From: CAVQMC01 sp963713505
GTDB taxonomy: Bacteria > Bacteroidota > Ignavibacteria > Ignavibacteriales > Ignavibacteriaceae
Direction: 5' to 3'
Assembly (NCBI GenBank): GCA_963713505.1
Contig: CAVQMC010000011.1
Location: forward strand, 124,001-188,000
Length of the DNA stretch: 64,000 nt
Position numbers and translations under genes: made by a program. A model generated the notes under the pieces. It was given only the letters and a program-made list of their open reading frames with translations. It did not search any database and was not told the origin of the DNA. Below, piece after piece: positions 1 to 8,113 of this stretch. How positions within the stretch are numbered: the stretch's first letter is position 1; the number at the start of each line of letters is the position of its first letter.

Positions 1-379
1 ACTTATTGCTAAAAAATATTTAATAAGTTATTTTAGCAATATAAAGAACGACGGGAGAAATGATATTAAGAATATGTCAAATCTAAAATAAACGAATGGG
101 TGGAACTAGTCTTGAAATACACGCAAATATTAAAACAGAAAATAAATTTTTTAAATAGATATTAACATAATTATTCTAAGTCCGGAAAATTATTTGCTTT
201 TTTGTGAGTGAAGTTGCGAAGCTGTGAAGAGATGATAGTGTTATTTATATTGAATCAATTGATGAATTTATATATTAGGACCCTATAATTGAATAATAAT
301 AATTTATAAAACTAAAAAAGCTGGAACGTATAGGCTCAGCCCTTTGCATAATTACGCTAAGCTATTCAGTATAAGTATA
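1..379. other. Non-coding left edge, AT-rich
   Basis: No reading frame of useful length is visible on either strand. The stretch is AT-rich and ends in an attC-like half site just before the first gene. It may be the tail of an upstream integron cassette whose gene lies outside the window, but no clear RYYYAAC partner box was found here. Confidence 0.5.
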
Positions 380-386
380 GTTAGGT
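380..386 (+). repeat. attC-like R' half site (GTTAGGT) upstream of the first cassette gene
   Basis: GTTAGGT fits the integron core consensus GTTRRRY and sits 12 bases before the DUF3800 start codon, where the boundary between two cassettes would be. Taken alone a 7-base match is weak; it gains weight only because the next three genes are each followed by a similar site in the same orientation. No convincing matching 5' box is seen upstream. Confidence 0.3.
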
Positions 387-398
387 TGTTTAAAAAAT

Positions 399-1553
399 AT
401 GAACAAATTACAAAATATATTTATTGATGAATATGGAGATGCAAATCTTGATGTTACACAAAAAGGTGTTACTCAAAGTTATATTTTGACAGCAGTAATT
501 GTCGATGACGATTTACTAAAACAAGAATCCGATTCCGCAATTAAAATTATTAAAAAATATTTCCCAAAAGGTGAGTTGAAGTCCAGTTCAATTGGTAAAA
601 ATATTAATAGAAGACTTATTATTTGCAATGAGTTATTAAAGTTGAAATTTCATTTTTACTCAATAGTTTTTGACAAACTAGAAATTCGAAAAGATAGTGG
701 TCTTAGATTCAAGGAATCATTTATTAAATTTTTGCATAAGCAATTATATGAGACATTGTATTCAAACTTGTCAAGCCTGAATATTTATTCAGATGAGCAT
801 GGGCGAAGTGAATTCATGGAAAGTTTTGAGAATTATATCTTAGATGTTATAAAAGACAATTTATTTGATAAAAGGTCGTTCCAATTTGTTAATAGTAAGG
901 ATTATCCATTTGTCCAATTAGCTGATTTTATATCTGGAAGCCTAGCAAGATTTTATGATTCAAAAAAATTCCAAAAAGAATCAAAAGTATTTATTGAGCT
1001 AATAAAGGATAAGAGCTTAAGAATCGACGAATGGCCGAATAAATACAATCTAAAATCTGTTCCAATTCATACTGCAACAAGTTATGAATATGATTCAGTA
1101 ATTGTTGACCATGCAATTAGACAAGCAGAAGTATTCATTTCTAAAAATGAAAATACTCATGATCTAGATGTAGAACTTCAAGTAAGAGCAATAAAATTTC
1201 TTTTGTTTAACTTCAAATTTATTAGTTCTACTGAATACGTTTCTACTAAAGTTTTGGTGAAACATCTTTCGGAAATTACTGGGCAAGAAATTTCTGAGCA
1301 AAAGTTAAGATTGCAAATTATTGCAAAATTAAGAGATGCAAATTTAATTATTGCAAGCAGTTCTACAGGCTACAAAATTCCACTTAATATTCACAACATG
1401 TACGATTTTGTTGAAAGAACTAATAGCGTCGTTTTGCCAATGTTAGAAAGAATAGCAAAGGCTCGAGAACAATATTTATTCATAAGCAAAAATACAATTG
1501 ATATATTAAATTCATCAAGATTCAATAAGTTAAAAGAAATAATAGATAAGTAA
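399..1553 (+). CDS. DUF3800 domain protein
   Basis: 384-residue cytoplasmic protein. The N-terminal FIDEYGD motif (residues 8-14) and the downstream FVQLADFISGSL motif (about residues 170-181) are the two hallmarks of the DUF3800 family, whose members are thought to have an RNase H-like fold with acidic catalytic residues. The C-terminal 130 residues form a predicted helical extension, possibly a winged-helix-like region, not typical of the minimal family. No signal peptide or membrane segment. It stands alone between attC-like sites, as an integron cassette gene would. DUF3800 proteins are often found on mobile DNA and near defence genes, so a role in nucleic-acid processing or defence is an inference; the biochemical activity is unknown. 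Confidence 0.85.
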   Translation: MNKLQNIFIDEYGDANLDVTQKGVTQSYILTAVIVDDDLLKQESDSAIKIIKKYFPKGELKSSSIGKNINRRLIICNELLKLKFHFYSIVFDKLEIRKDSGLRFKESFIKFLHKQLYETLYSNLSSLNIYSDEHGRSEFMESFENYILDVIKDNLFDKRSFQFVNSKDYPFVQLADFISGSLARFYDSKKFQKESKVFIELIKDKSLRIDEWPNKYNLKSVPIHTATSYEYDSVIVDHAIRQAEVFISKNENTHDLDVELQVRAIKFLLFNFKFISSTEYVSTKVLVKHLSEITGQEISEQKLRLQIIAKLRDANLIIASSSTGYKIPLNIHNMYDFVERTNSVVLPMLERIAKAREQYLFISKNTIDILNSSRFNKLKEIIDK

Positions 1554-1556
1554 ACA

Positions 1557-1791
1557 GCCTAATAATCTGCTCAAACCGACAGCATATTCACATACGGCAA
1601 TTTACAAAATTTAGTGTCGATCGTTCCGTTTCGGCAAACTTGTTCAAGGTAGTTCAATTAAATAACATTGTTGCAAACCGTGCTTACGAGTAAAGTTAAG
1701 CATCCCGCTACGACGGGACTAAATCTTTGGTAGTTGTTTTCTAAGTGGCATTTCAGTTTTGGGGCGCCGCTTATCGGCAATGCCGTTAGGC
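1557..1791 (+). repeat. attC-like recombination site behind the DUF3800 gene
   Basis: Begins four bases after the stop codon with GCCTAAT followed by AATCTGCTCAAACCGAC, very like the R''-L'' half of known attC sites (for example aadA-type GTCTAACAATTC..TCAAGCCGAC). It ends with CCGCTTATCGGCAATGCC and the core GTTAGGC at 1785-1791, which is the near-complement of the 5' box (one mismatch). At 235 bp it is longer than usual attC sites (about 60-140 bp), so the middle may hold extra sequence. It also contains a short hairpin TCCCG/CGGGA near 1710. The ends are seen directly; function is inferred. Confidence 0.5.
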
Positions 1792-1872
1792 AAATAAAAA
1801 ATATGTAAATTATAAATTAAAATAATTCAACATTATGGTTCCTAAAAAAGAATTTAGAAACCGGAGGTAACA

Positions 1873-2421
1873 ATGAATACAGCTTATAAGTATTTTATCA
1901 CTCTAATGTTTTTATTTCTTATTTCAATTTACTTCCCGAATGTAAATGTTCATGCTCAAGAATTAAAATTATCAACCCCGGAACGAGATACACTTTTATC
2001 TGTAGCAAGGCAGTATATAAAAAATGTAAGATTTTGTTCACTAATAACAATTGATAGTGTAGGTTACCCTCATGCAAGAACAATGGATCCATTTCATCCA
2101 GATGAAAAGTGGGTAGTTTGGCTTGGTACGAATCCTAAAAGCAGAAAAGTGAATGAAATTCACAATAATCCAAAGGTATCACTCTATTATACTGGTAATA
2201 AAGGAGAAGGTTATGTAACGATCATTGGTATAGCTAGTATCGTAAATGATCAAAGTATAAAAGATAGTTTATGGAAGGATGAATGGTCTAGGTTTTATAA
2301 AGATAAAAAAGAAAACTATTTACTTATTAAAGTAGTGCCAATAAAACTTGAGATACTAGACTATAAGCATGGTATTTTGGGTAACAAGGAAACATGGAGA
2401 ACACCATCAATTACTTTTTAA
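1873..2421 (+). CDS. Exported FMN-binding split-barrel (pyridoxamine 5'-phosphate oxidase family) protein
   Basis: 182 residues. Residues 1-28 form a signal peptide ending VNVHAQE. The rest is a split-barrel domain of the general-stress/PNPOx-like type: the stretches FCSLITIDSVGYPHARTM and WVVWLGTNPKSRKVNEI match the two strands and the R-K-x-x-E/Q-I phosphate-binding segment of flavin-binding members, and NPKVSLYY follows as usual. A strong GGAGG ribosome-binding site lies just upstream of the ATG. Members bind FMN, F420 or haem; the ligand here is not determined. Periplasmic location is unusual for the family. It is the only gene between two attC-like sites, consistent with a single-gene cassette. 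Confidence 0.8.
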   Translation: MNTAYKYFITLMFLFLISIYFPNVNVHAQELKLSTPERDTLLSVARQYIKNVRFCSLITIDSVGYPHARTMDPFHPDEKWVVWLGTNPKSRKVNEIHNNPKVSLYYTGNKGEGYVTIIGIASIVNDQSIKDSLWKDEWSRFYKDKKENYLLIKVVPIKLEILDYKHGILGNKETWRTPSITF

Positions 2422-2485
2422 ACCAACATATTAAGAAAACATATAAATTCATGGTTCTTAATATTAAAACAAAAAAATAGTAATT

Positions 2486-2631
2486 GCCCAACCTCTTTAA
2501 TAAGTAAAAAGTCAAGAGAATAAAACAATCCGATAACAAAGAAAAATTTAAATAATTATCTAAATAGACAGAATTATACTGGGGCACCAACCTACGGCTG
2601 GTAAACCGGTTATTTGCAGATACCGTTAGGC
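2486..2631 (+). repeat. attC-like recombination site behind the split-barrel gene
   Basis: Starts with GCCCAAC (RYYYAAC) and ends with GTTAGGC at 2625-2631 (GTTRRRY), 146 bp apart; the two boxes are near-complements. Inner boxes TTAATAA (2497-2503) and TTATTTG (2611-2617) can partly pair. The first 55 bases closely resemble those of the site at 3697-3822 (shared CTTTAATAAGTAAAAAGTC and AAAACAATCCG), so the two are related copies of one element, which argues against a chance match. Confidence 0.55.
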
Positions 2632-2659
2632 TATTTCAAATATTATTATGGAGTAATAT

Positions 2660-3673
2660 ATGAAAGAGGTAAAAAATAATTTCAGATTAATAATCGATTT
2701 ATTTGGTGTCCTTATAATGATTACAGGATTTATTATTATTTCTTCTGCTAATAAAGCTGTTGTAGCCCAATCAAAAGGACATGTTAACATGGAATCTTCC
2801 GGGTTAGCATTTGTTTGCCATGCTTCACATGACTTCATTAGTGTAATAGATATTAATACCAATAAAATCGTTGATACTATAAGTGCCGGAGAAGGAACAG
2901 TTTGGTTTACATTATCAAAAGATAGAAAGACTGCATATGTTGCAAATTTTGAATCTAATAACATTTCTATTGTTAACCTCAATAAAACTAAAAAAATTGA
3001 GAATTTTCCGGTGGGTAAAAATCCTATGTGTATTTGTTTAACCAGCGATGAGCAGACAGCATTAATTAGTCACCAATCTCCAGACGGGTTATGGTTTATG
3101 AATTTAAATACGCACCAGATAACAAATAAAATAGGAGAAGGAATCGGATTAATGCATTTAACAAAAGACGGAAGAAAAATTTATCAAGCCGCAATATTTC
3201 GGCCTTATGTTCATGTAATTGATCCGATTAAACAAATAATTTCAAAAAGTATTTATGTTGGTGGACGACCATTGAACCTTGATTTTACACCGGATGGTAA
3301 TTATGCTTATGTTACTAATTCTGATCTTAATGAAGTAGAAATCATCGACACCAAAACCGATAGTGTTGTTAATAAAATTTCTGACATATCTGTTCCAAGA
3401 GGTATAGCTATATCTCCTAACGGTAAATATGTTTTAGTTACAAATGTTACCTCTAATGTAGTTACTGTAATAGATACAAAAAATAATTCTGTCGTGAAGA
3501 AATTAGCTGTTGATAAAATGCCAACTGACATTGCTATTACAAAAAACGGGAAATATGCTTACGTAACAAATCAAGGTTCTGGTTCTATAGCAATAATTAA
3601 TATTGATAAATTGGAAGTTATTAATCATATCGAAGTGGCAGATAATCCAATCACTATTTATCTATCAGAATGA
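2660..3673 (+). CDS. Exported YVTN-type beta-propeller protein
   Basis: 337 residues. An N-terminal hydrophobic segment (about residues 12-36) acts as signal peptide or anchor. The remainder consists of seven or so 40-residue repeats with the pattern Y-V-[TA]-N-x(5)-[VI]-x-[VI]-I-[DN]-x-x-x-x-K-V (YVANFESNNISIVN, YVTNSDLNEVEIID, YVTNQGSGSIAIIN), the YVTN beta-propeller family also called YncE-like or surface-layer propellers. Such proteins bind partners or metals in the periplasm or on the surface; no catalytic residues are evident. Third gene of the putative cassette array. Start ATG at 2660 with GGAG upstream. Confidence 0.85.
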   Translation: MKEVKNNFRLIIDLFGVLIMITGFIIISSANKAVVAQSKGHVNMESSGLAFVCHASHDFISVIDINTNKIVDTISAGEGTVWFTLSKDRKTAYVANFESNNISIVNLNKTKKIENFPVGKNPMCICLTSDEQTALISHQSPDGLWFMNLNTHQITNKIGEGIGLMHLTKDGRKIYQAAIFRPYVHVIDPIKQIISKSIYVGGRPLNLDFTPDGNYAYVTNSDLNEVEIIDTKTDSVVNKISDISVPRGIAISPNGKYVLVTNVTSNVVTVIDTKNNSVVKKLAVDKMPTDIAITKNGKYAYVTNQGSGSIAIINIDKLEVINHIEVADNPITIYLSE

Positions 3674-3696
3674 TTTTAGATATATGCAAAAAAATA

Positions 3697-3822
3697 GTCT
3701 AACATCTTTAATAAGTAAAAAGTCATAATATTAAAACAATCCGGCAGCAAAGTGAATATTAAATAATTTATAATAAAGTAAGAACTCAAACAGCTTGATT
3801 ATTAACATAACAGGCGTTAGAT
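3697..3822 (+). repeat. attC-like recombination site behind the propeller gene
   Basis: 126 bp from GTCTAAC (3697-3703) to GTTAGAT (3816-3822), the same outer boxes as the classic aadA attC (GTCTAAC..GCGTTAGATGC); the right end here reads GGCGTTAGATGC. TTAATAA near the left end can pair with TTATTAA near the right end. The left 55 bases are a close copy of those of the site at 2486. This is the best match of the set to known attC sequence. Confidence 0.6.
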
Positions 3823-3859
3823 GCATATAATAAGAATCCAAACGTATTTGTCAGCTCTT

Positions 3860-4069
3860 CTATAATTGATTTTGAAGCTTTAAATCTTCGCTGTCACTGT
3901 TAACATTTGTGAATACCAGGATCAATTCACCTTTGTTGGAATAAATGTTATAACCAGCATTTGTTTTTGTAATATTAACTGTCCTGTCGATTTCAATCTT
4001 CTTCTCCTGAGATTTCTGAATGCAGGTGAAGAAGATCAAGCCTAAGAATAAAATGGATAGTTCTTTCAT
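3860..4069 (-). CDS. Small putative lipoprotein
   Basis: About 69 residues if started at the internal Met (MKELSIL), since the residues before it do not fit a signal. A hydrophobic stretch ends in FFTC, a plausible lipobox with Cys16. The mature part is short and polar, containing a predicted beta segment (TNAGYNIYSNKGELILVF). No family recognised. It faces the cassette array and so lies outside it. No clear ribosome-binding site is visible for either start, so the gene is only moderately supported. Confidence 0.45.
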   Translation of the reverse strand: MKELSILFLGLIFFTCIQKSQEKKIEIDRTVNITKTNAGYNIYSNKGELILVFTNVNSDSEDLKLQNQL

Positions 4070-4272
4070 TGGGTTGCCCGCCATTGTTATAAAATTAGGT
4101 GTATATAAAAAATGAAAGAATTAGCGAGAATAAAATAATTAAGAAAATTTTCAGAAATATAGTTTTTTGTTGCTATGAAATAATAATAGAATGAGTAAGT
4201 AAGAATGTTGTTTCATGGTATCCCGCACTAAAATTTTAATACCAAAATAATGATGATGGTTCGTTAGCAATT

Positions 4273-4476
4273 TTACAATTTGGGGTGCTGGACTTTTTTG
4301 ACTTCGGTTTCGATTTTTCTGCTTATATCATGTTTAACTATATCGAGTTTTTCAAGCAGGATGCTTAAGTCTACTTTATGCTTCATTTCGGATTCTATTA
4401 CAGAGAGTATTTTGTCCGGTAAGTTAAAGGCTATTACTATTGCTATTATTAAAGATATAAGGTATAAGAAAAACAA
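4273..4476 (-). CDS. Small single-pass membrane protein, hypothetical
   Basis: 67 residues: one hydrophobic helix (residues 2-17, FFLYLISLIIAIVIAF) followed by an amphipathic Lys/Glu-rich helix likely to form a coiled coil (about residues 24-60). No family recognised. An overlapping frame on the other strand of the same length is not better. Upstream signals are weak, so this may be a chance open frame. Confidence 0.3.
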   Translation of the reverse strand: MFFLYLISLIIAIVIAFNLPDKILSVIESEMKHKVDLSILLEKLDIVKHDISRKIETEVKKVQHPKL

Positions 4477-4599
4477 TTATATTAAAACTTATTAACAGCG
4501 GTATGAGCATCTATGATGTAATGACTTTGGAAAGTTTTTAGGCAAGGGAAAAAATACGTGTTAAAAATTATGAATACAAAATGAAAAGACACTTTAAAA

Positions 4600-4680
4600 C
4601 AAACAACCCAGTGTTGGGGAAACACTGGGTGCGGCCCGTTGCCATCAAAGGGCAGGGGAGAACCCTTTGAAAGGACCAAA
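4600..4680. ncRNA. Possible structured RNA: two tandem GC-rich hairpins
   Basis: In an otherwise AT-rich gap there are two strong stems: CCCAGTGTT (4607-4615) with AACACTGGG (4621-4629), loop GGGGA, and TCAAAGGG (4645-4652) with CCCTTTGA (4663-4670), loop CAGGGGAGAA. Both loops carry GGGGA. A linker rich in G and C (GCGGCCCGTTGCC) joins them. No T-tract follows directly, so a simple terminator does not explain both. No known RNA family was recognised and the strand is not determined. Confidence 0.35.
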
Positions 4681-4828
4681 AAATTTGTTTTGAAAAGCTG
4701 GTAAAACTTAATTACTAAGCTTTAATAAAGCAATAATTTCTTAAAAAAAAGACTAATTATTTTAATCAAATGTAATTTATATCATAAATTTATTTTACTT
4801 AACAAATGAATGCGTCTATTGAATAATT

Positions 4829-5152
4829 CTAATGCTGAGTGTTATTTTTTAATCCTTTTATTAAGTCGGAATTATAATCTTCCATTAATGAATAAGTGCC
4901 GTAAGCTTCTATGAAAATTCCCTTAGTGTTGTCTTTTGTTTCCAGCACAAATAAAACCGACATATCATCCGGATCTGATTTACCTTCAAACCTAAACGTA
5001 TTAATAATTTTTAACTCTGATGGTGAGTAACTTTTTTTTGTTTCTTCGCAAATAAACTTTCCGTTTTCAATTTTAAAATTATGCAGATATCCTTTTCTTT
5101 GTAAGTTATTTATAGTTTCCGAAAGTGTATCCATTAAATTATCTTTAAGCAT
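4829..5152 (-). CDS. Conserved small protein of unknown function (often mislabelled phosphoribosylpyrophosphate synthetase)
   Basis: 107 residues. The segments MDTLSETINNLQRKGY, YSPSELKIINTFRFEGKSDPDDMSVLF and KGIFIEAYGTYS match a short family common in Bacteroidota that databases sometimes name phosphoribosylpyrophosphate synthetase, although it is far too short for that enzyme and lacks its motifs. Function unknown, cytoplasmic. The start is supported by AGAGGTG five bases before the ATG. Confidence 0.7.
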   Translation of the reverse strand: MLKDNLMDTLSETINNLQRKGYLHNFKIENGKFICEETKKSYSPSELKIINTFRFEGKSDPDDMSVLFVLETKDNTKGIFIEAYGTYSLMEDYNSDLIKGLKNNTQH

Positions 5153-5259
5153 AGTTCACCTCTCATATTATTATAATAACAAGATACTATTATTAAATTA
5201 AAATTTGATGAAAGTACTCACATTTGAGAGGTGATATAATAAGTTAGAATTCCCCAAAT

Positions 5260-5610
5260 TTATTTCATTTTAGAAATTTCTTTTTGTAATAAATTCCACC
5301 ATTCATTTTTTACTATGTCATATTTCATTTTCTGTTTTTTATCTAAAATTGACATAATTTGAGTTTGGGCTTCTTTTTGTCCGCTGTCATTATAATTATT
5401 ATAGTAATCTACAATAATGGCGTGTACTTTATTTGCCTGGTCATTAGATAAAAGTATTTTCTGCTGAAGCTTAAGCGTCAAATCGTTAGCTACTTTAGTA
5501 CTTGCACTATTTGAAGAGCCTACATTTTGAGCAAAGTTCTCAGATGATAGGAATACAAATAATCCAATTGTAAATAAATAAATAAATTTTCTAAAATTTG
5601 AGCTTTTCAT
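5260..5610 (-). CDS. Small periplasmic Spy/CpxP-like helical protein
   Basis: 116 residues. Residues 1-27 form a signal peptide (cleavage near ENFAQN). The mature part is helical, with LQQKILLSNDQANKVHAIIVDYY and a later ILDKKQKMKYDIV that resembles the L-T/S-x-x-Q and D-x-x-Q-x-x-K-Y/L segments of Spy-like periplasmic proteins. The canonical pair of LTxxQ motifs is only partly kept, so the assignment is tentative. AAGGAG lies upstream of the ATG. Confidence 0.6.
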   Translation of the reverse strand: MKSSNFRKFIYLFTIGLFVFLSSENFAQNVGSSNSASTKVANDLTLKLQQKILLSNDQANKVHAIIVDYYNNYNDSGQKEAQTQIMSILDKKQKMKYDIVKNEWWNLLQKEISKMK

Positions 5611-5886
5611 AATTATCTCCTTTTTCGATAATTATTTTGATTAAAACTAACTTTATAATCAAGTAATGTCAATATATTAATGATAACTTAACTTTTATTT
5701 TATATTGATACACACATTCATGCAATTATCCTGCCAAAAAAATATATTAAATAACGTTAATTTTTAGGTTTTGTTATTAAAAAGTGGTTAATTTTTAGGA
5801 TACAACTGTCTATTATTACTCCAAAATTTCAATGTAAAAATATTTTTAGGTATTTTTATTAATTAAATAATTTTTGGGAAAAATAT

Positions 5887-6789
5887 TTGCTGGAAGAAAA
5901 AGCTAAAATATTAATTCAAAATTATTCAAATTTACTCAAAAAGAATAATTACGAAATTTTAAACTTTAAGAAAGCTTTATACGATTATGAAGTTGATGTA
6001 AAGGAAAATAATGATAAAATAAAGCTGCTGGTTTATTTCGGTAAAAAAGGGATTAAAACTGTACTGCAGGGAAATAATGAATCAAAAATTTACAGAGATG
6101 TAAATGAAATAATTAATGGCTCACAATTATTTGAAGATAACTTTGATGAATTAAAGGAACCGGAAATTTATATTGGTACCGATGAATCCGGTAAAGGCGA
6201 TTATTTTGGCCCATTGGTTGTTGCAGGCGTTTATGTAAATCAGAATACTAAAGCAAAGCTGAAAGAAATAGGAGTACGTGATAGTAAGGATTTAACAGAT
6301 AGAAAAATTAAAATTTTAAGTAAGAAAATTAAGGAAATCGTTGGAGATTCTTTTGATATTATTTCAATTTCTCCATTAAAATATAATGAGCTAATTAATA
6401 AATTTGGTAATTTGAATAAATTACTTGGATGGGCTCATGCAAAAGTATTAGAAAATTTATTAGAAAAAAGTAACAGCCCTGCTGCAATAAGCGATAAATT
6501 TGGAAATGAAAGCATCTTAAAAAATGCTTTGCAGGATAAATTAAAAAATGTTGAACTTTATCAATTTACAAAAGCAGAAAAATATACTGCTGTGGCTGCT
6601 GCTTCAATTATTGCAAGAGATAAATTAAACAGATGGTTCGAAATTCAATGTAAAAAACTTGAGATGGAAATTCCAAAAGGCGCTTCCTCTAAAGTTGAAG
6701 AAACTGCAAAAAAAATTAAAAAACATTATGGTGAAGAAGAATTAAAAAATTATATTAAGTTTCACTTTAAAACAACCAAAAGAATATAA
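5887..6789 (+). CDS. rnhC: Ribonuclease HIII
   Basis: 300 residues. Cuts the RNA strand of RNA-DNA hybrids. An N-terminal TBP-like substrate-binding domain (about residues 1-85) is followed by the catalytic domain beginning IGTDESGKGDYFGP (about residues 97-110), which holds the first Asp and Glu of the active site; RDSKDLTD carries the next conserved Asp, and AAASIIARDKLNRW is the usual helix. Length is typical for RNase HIII. The start appears to be TTG (MLEEK), with no strong ribosome-binding site. It lies 24 bases before the phosphofructokinase gene and may be co-transcribed with it. Confidence 0.93.
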   Translation: MLEEKAKILIQNYSNLLKKNNYEILNFKKALYDYEVDVKENNDKIKLLVYFGKKGIKTVLQGNNESKIYRDVNEIINGSQLFEDNFDELKEPEIYIGTDESGKGDYFGPLVVAGVYVNQNTKAKLKEIGVRDSKDLTDRKIKILSKKIKEIVGDSFDIISISPLKYNELINKFGNLNKLLGWAHAKVLENLLEKSNSPAAISDKFGNESILKNALQDKLKNVELYQFTKAEKYTAVAAASIIARDKLNRWFEIQCKKLEMEIPKGASSKVEETAKKIKKHYGEEELKNYIKFHFKTTKRI

Positions 6790-6813
6790 TCCTTAAGACA
6801 AGGCAAGATAAAA

Positions 6814-7911
6814 ATGACAGTAACTTCTAAAGTTAAAAGAATTGGTATATTAACAGGCGGCGGCGATTGTCCGGGACTAAATGCTGTAATTAGAGGCGTT
6901 ACTAAACCGGCTCAAGATTATGGTATGACAGTATTTGGAATTCAAGACGGATTTGAAGGACTCGTTGAAGGTAGAGCAAAAGAATTGAAGAATGATGATG
7001 TATCCGGAATATTAGCTAGAGGCGGAACGATTTTAGGGTCGTCAAATAAAGGAGATCCTTTCCATTGGCCTATTCAAAAAGGTAATGAAATTGAAATTAC
7101 GGATAAATCCAACGCGGCTCTAAAAAATTACCAGGCATGGAATCTTGATGCATTAATTGCAATTGGTGGAGACGGTACAATGCATATTTGTCAAAAGTTA
7201 TCAGAACTTGGTATGAATATGATTGGCGTTCCAAAAACAATTGATAATGATCTTGATGCAACAGATGTTACTTTTGGTCATGATAGTGCTGTTTTTGTTG
7301 TTACCGAAGCACTTGACAGATTACATACAACTGCTTCTTCACATCACAGAGTTATAGTAGTTGAAGTAATGGGAAGATACGCCGGATGGATTGCATTAAA
7401 CGGCGGACTTGCAGGCGGTGCTGATATAATTCTTATTCCGGAAATACCTTTTTCTTGGGAAAAATTATACGATAAAATTTTGAAGCGAGAATTGATGGGG
7501 AAGAGATTCAGCCTGGTTTGTGTTGCCGAAGGAGCCAGGCCAATTGATGGAGAAATGGTTTTAAAAGGACATGATATTAAAAGGCATGATCCAAAACAAC
7601 TTGGTGGAATTGGAGAAGTTGTTGCCAGAAAAATAGAAGAAAATACCGGACGTGAAACAAGAGTTACGGTTTTAGGACATTTGCAAAGAGGAGGAAGTCC
7701 GACTCCTTATGACAGAATACTCGCTACAAAATTCGGTGCTTTTGCTATAGATTTGGCTGCACATAAGAAATTCGGCAGAATGGTCTCATTAAAAGGAACT
7801 GAAGTTAAACATGTAAGAATTGAAGATGCAATTGCAAAACAAAAATTGGTAAAACCGGATAATCAAGCAGTAGTTGCTGCAAAAGCAGTAGGAATCTCAT
7901 TTGGTGACTAA
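6814..7911 (+). CDS. pfkA: 6-phosphofructokinase
   Basis: 365 residues. Phosphorylates fructose 6-phosphate in glycolysis. Visible motifs: LTGGGDCPGLNAVIRG (residues 13-28), GGDGTM (about 114), GVPKTIDNDLDATDVTFG (about 136-153), VMGRYAGWIAL and GHLQRGGSPTPYD. Known family rules: Gly in GGDGT favours ATP over pyrophosphate, while Lys in PKTIDND is shared with pyrophosphate enzymes; the Gly/Lys combination is that of the actinobacterial-type group, of which characterised members use ATP. ATP use is therefore inferred. AAGGCAAG precedes the ATG. Confidence 0.92.
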   Translation: MTVTSKVKRIGILTGGGDCPGLNAVIRGVTKPAQDYGMTVFGIQDGFEGLVEGRAKELKNDDVSGILARGGTILGSSNKGDPFHWPIQKGNEIEITDKSNAALKNYQAWNLDALIAIGGDGTMHICQKLSELGMNMIGVPKTIDNDLDATDVTFGHDSAVFVVTEALDRLHTTASSHHRVIVVEVMGRYAGWIALNGGLAGGADIILIPEIPFSWEKLYDKILKRELMGKRFSLVCVAEGARPIDGEMVLKGHDIKRHDPKQLGGIGEVVARKIEENTGRETRVTVLGHLQRGGSPTPYDRILATKFGAFAIDLAAHKKFGRMVSLKGTEVKHVRIEDAIAKQKLVKPDNQAVVAAKAVGISFGD

Positions 7912-8010
7912 AAACAAAGAAAAATCAGCAAAAAGCCTTAATTAGTAGTTGATTTTACATTAGTTAAAATATATATTTGAATCTATTTTTAAAAAGTTCT
8001 TTAATATAAC

Positions 8011-8084
8011 GGGGTCGTAGTTCAGTTGGTTAGAACGCCTGCCTGTCACGCAGGAGGTCGCGAGTTCGAGTCTCGTCGGCCCCG
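8011..8084 (+). tRNA. tRNA-Asp (GTC anticodon)
   Basis: 74 nt cloverleaf without encoded CCA. Acceptor GGGGTCG pairs with CGGCCCC (8077-8083), discriminator G. The anticodon stem CCTGC/GCAGG flanks the loop CTGTCAC with anticodon GTC at 8045-8047. The T arm is GCGAG-TTCGAGT-CTCGT. Its 3' half is repeated in decayed form at 8357-8395. Confidence 0.96.
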
Positions 8085-8086
8085 CA

Positions 8087-8113
8087 AAAACCTCTCAAGA
8101 ATTGAGAGGTTTT
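8087..8113 (+). terminator. Intrinsic terminator of the tRNA-Asp gene
   Basis: Perfect 12-base inverted repeat AAAACCTCTCAA / TTGAGAGGTTTT with a 3-base loop, starting three bases after the tRNA and ending in T-rich sequence. It overlaps the first codons of the longest GIY-YIG reading frame, which suggests that gene really begins further in. Confidence 0.8.

Noticed and set aside
4482..4679. 65-codon frame on the minus strand across the twin hairpins
   Set aside because: No start signal or family; the composition follows the hairpin repeats and the frame is probably accidental.
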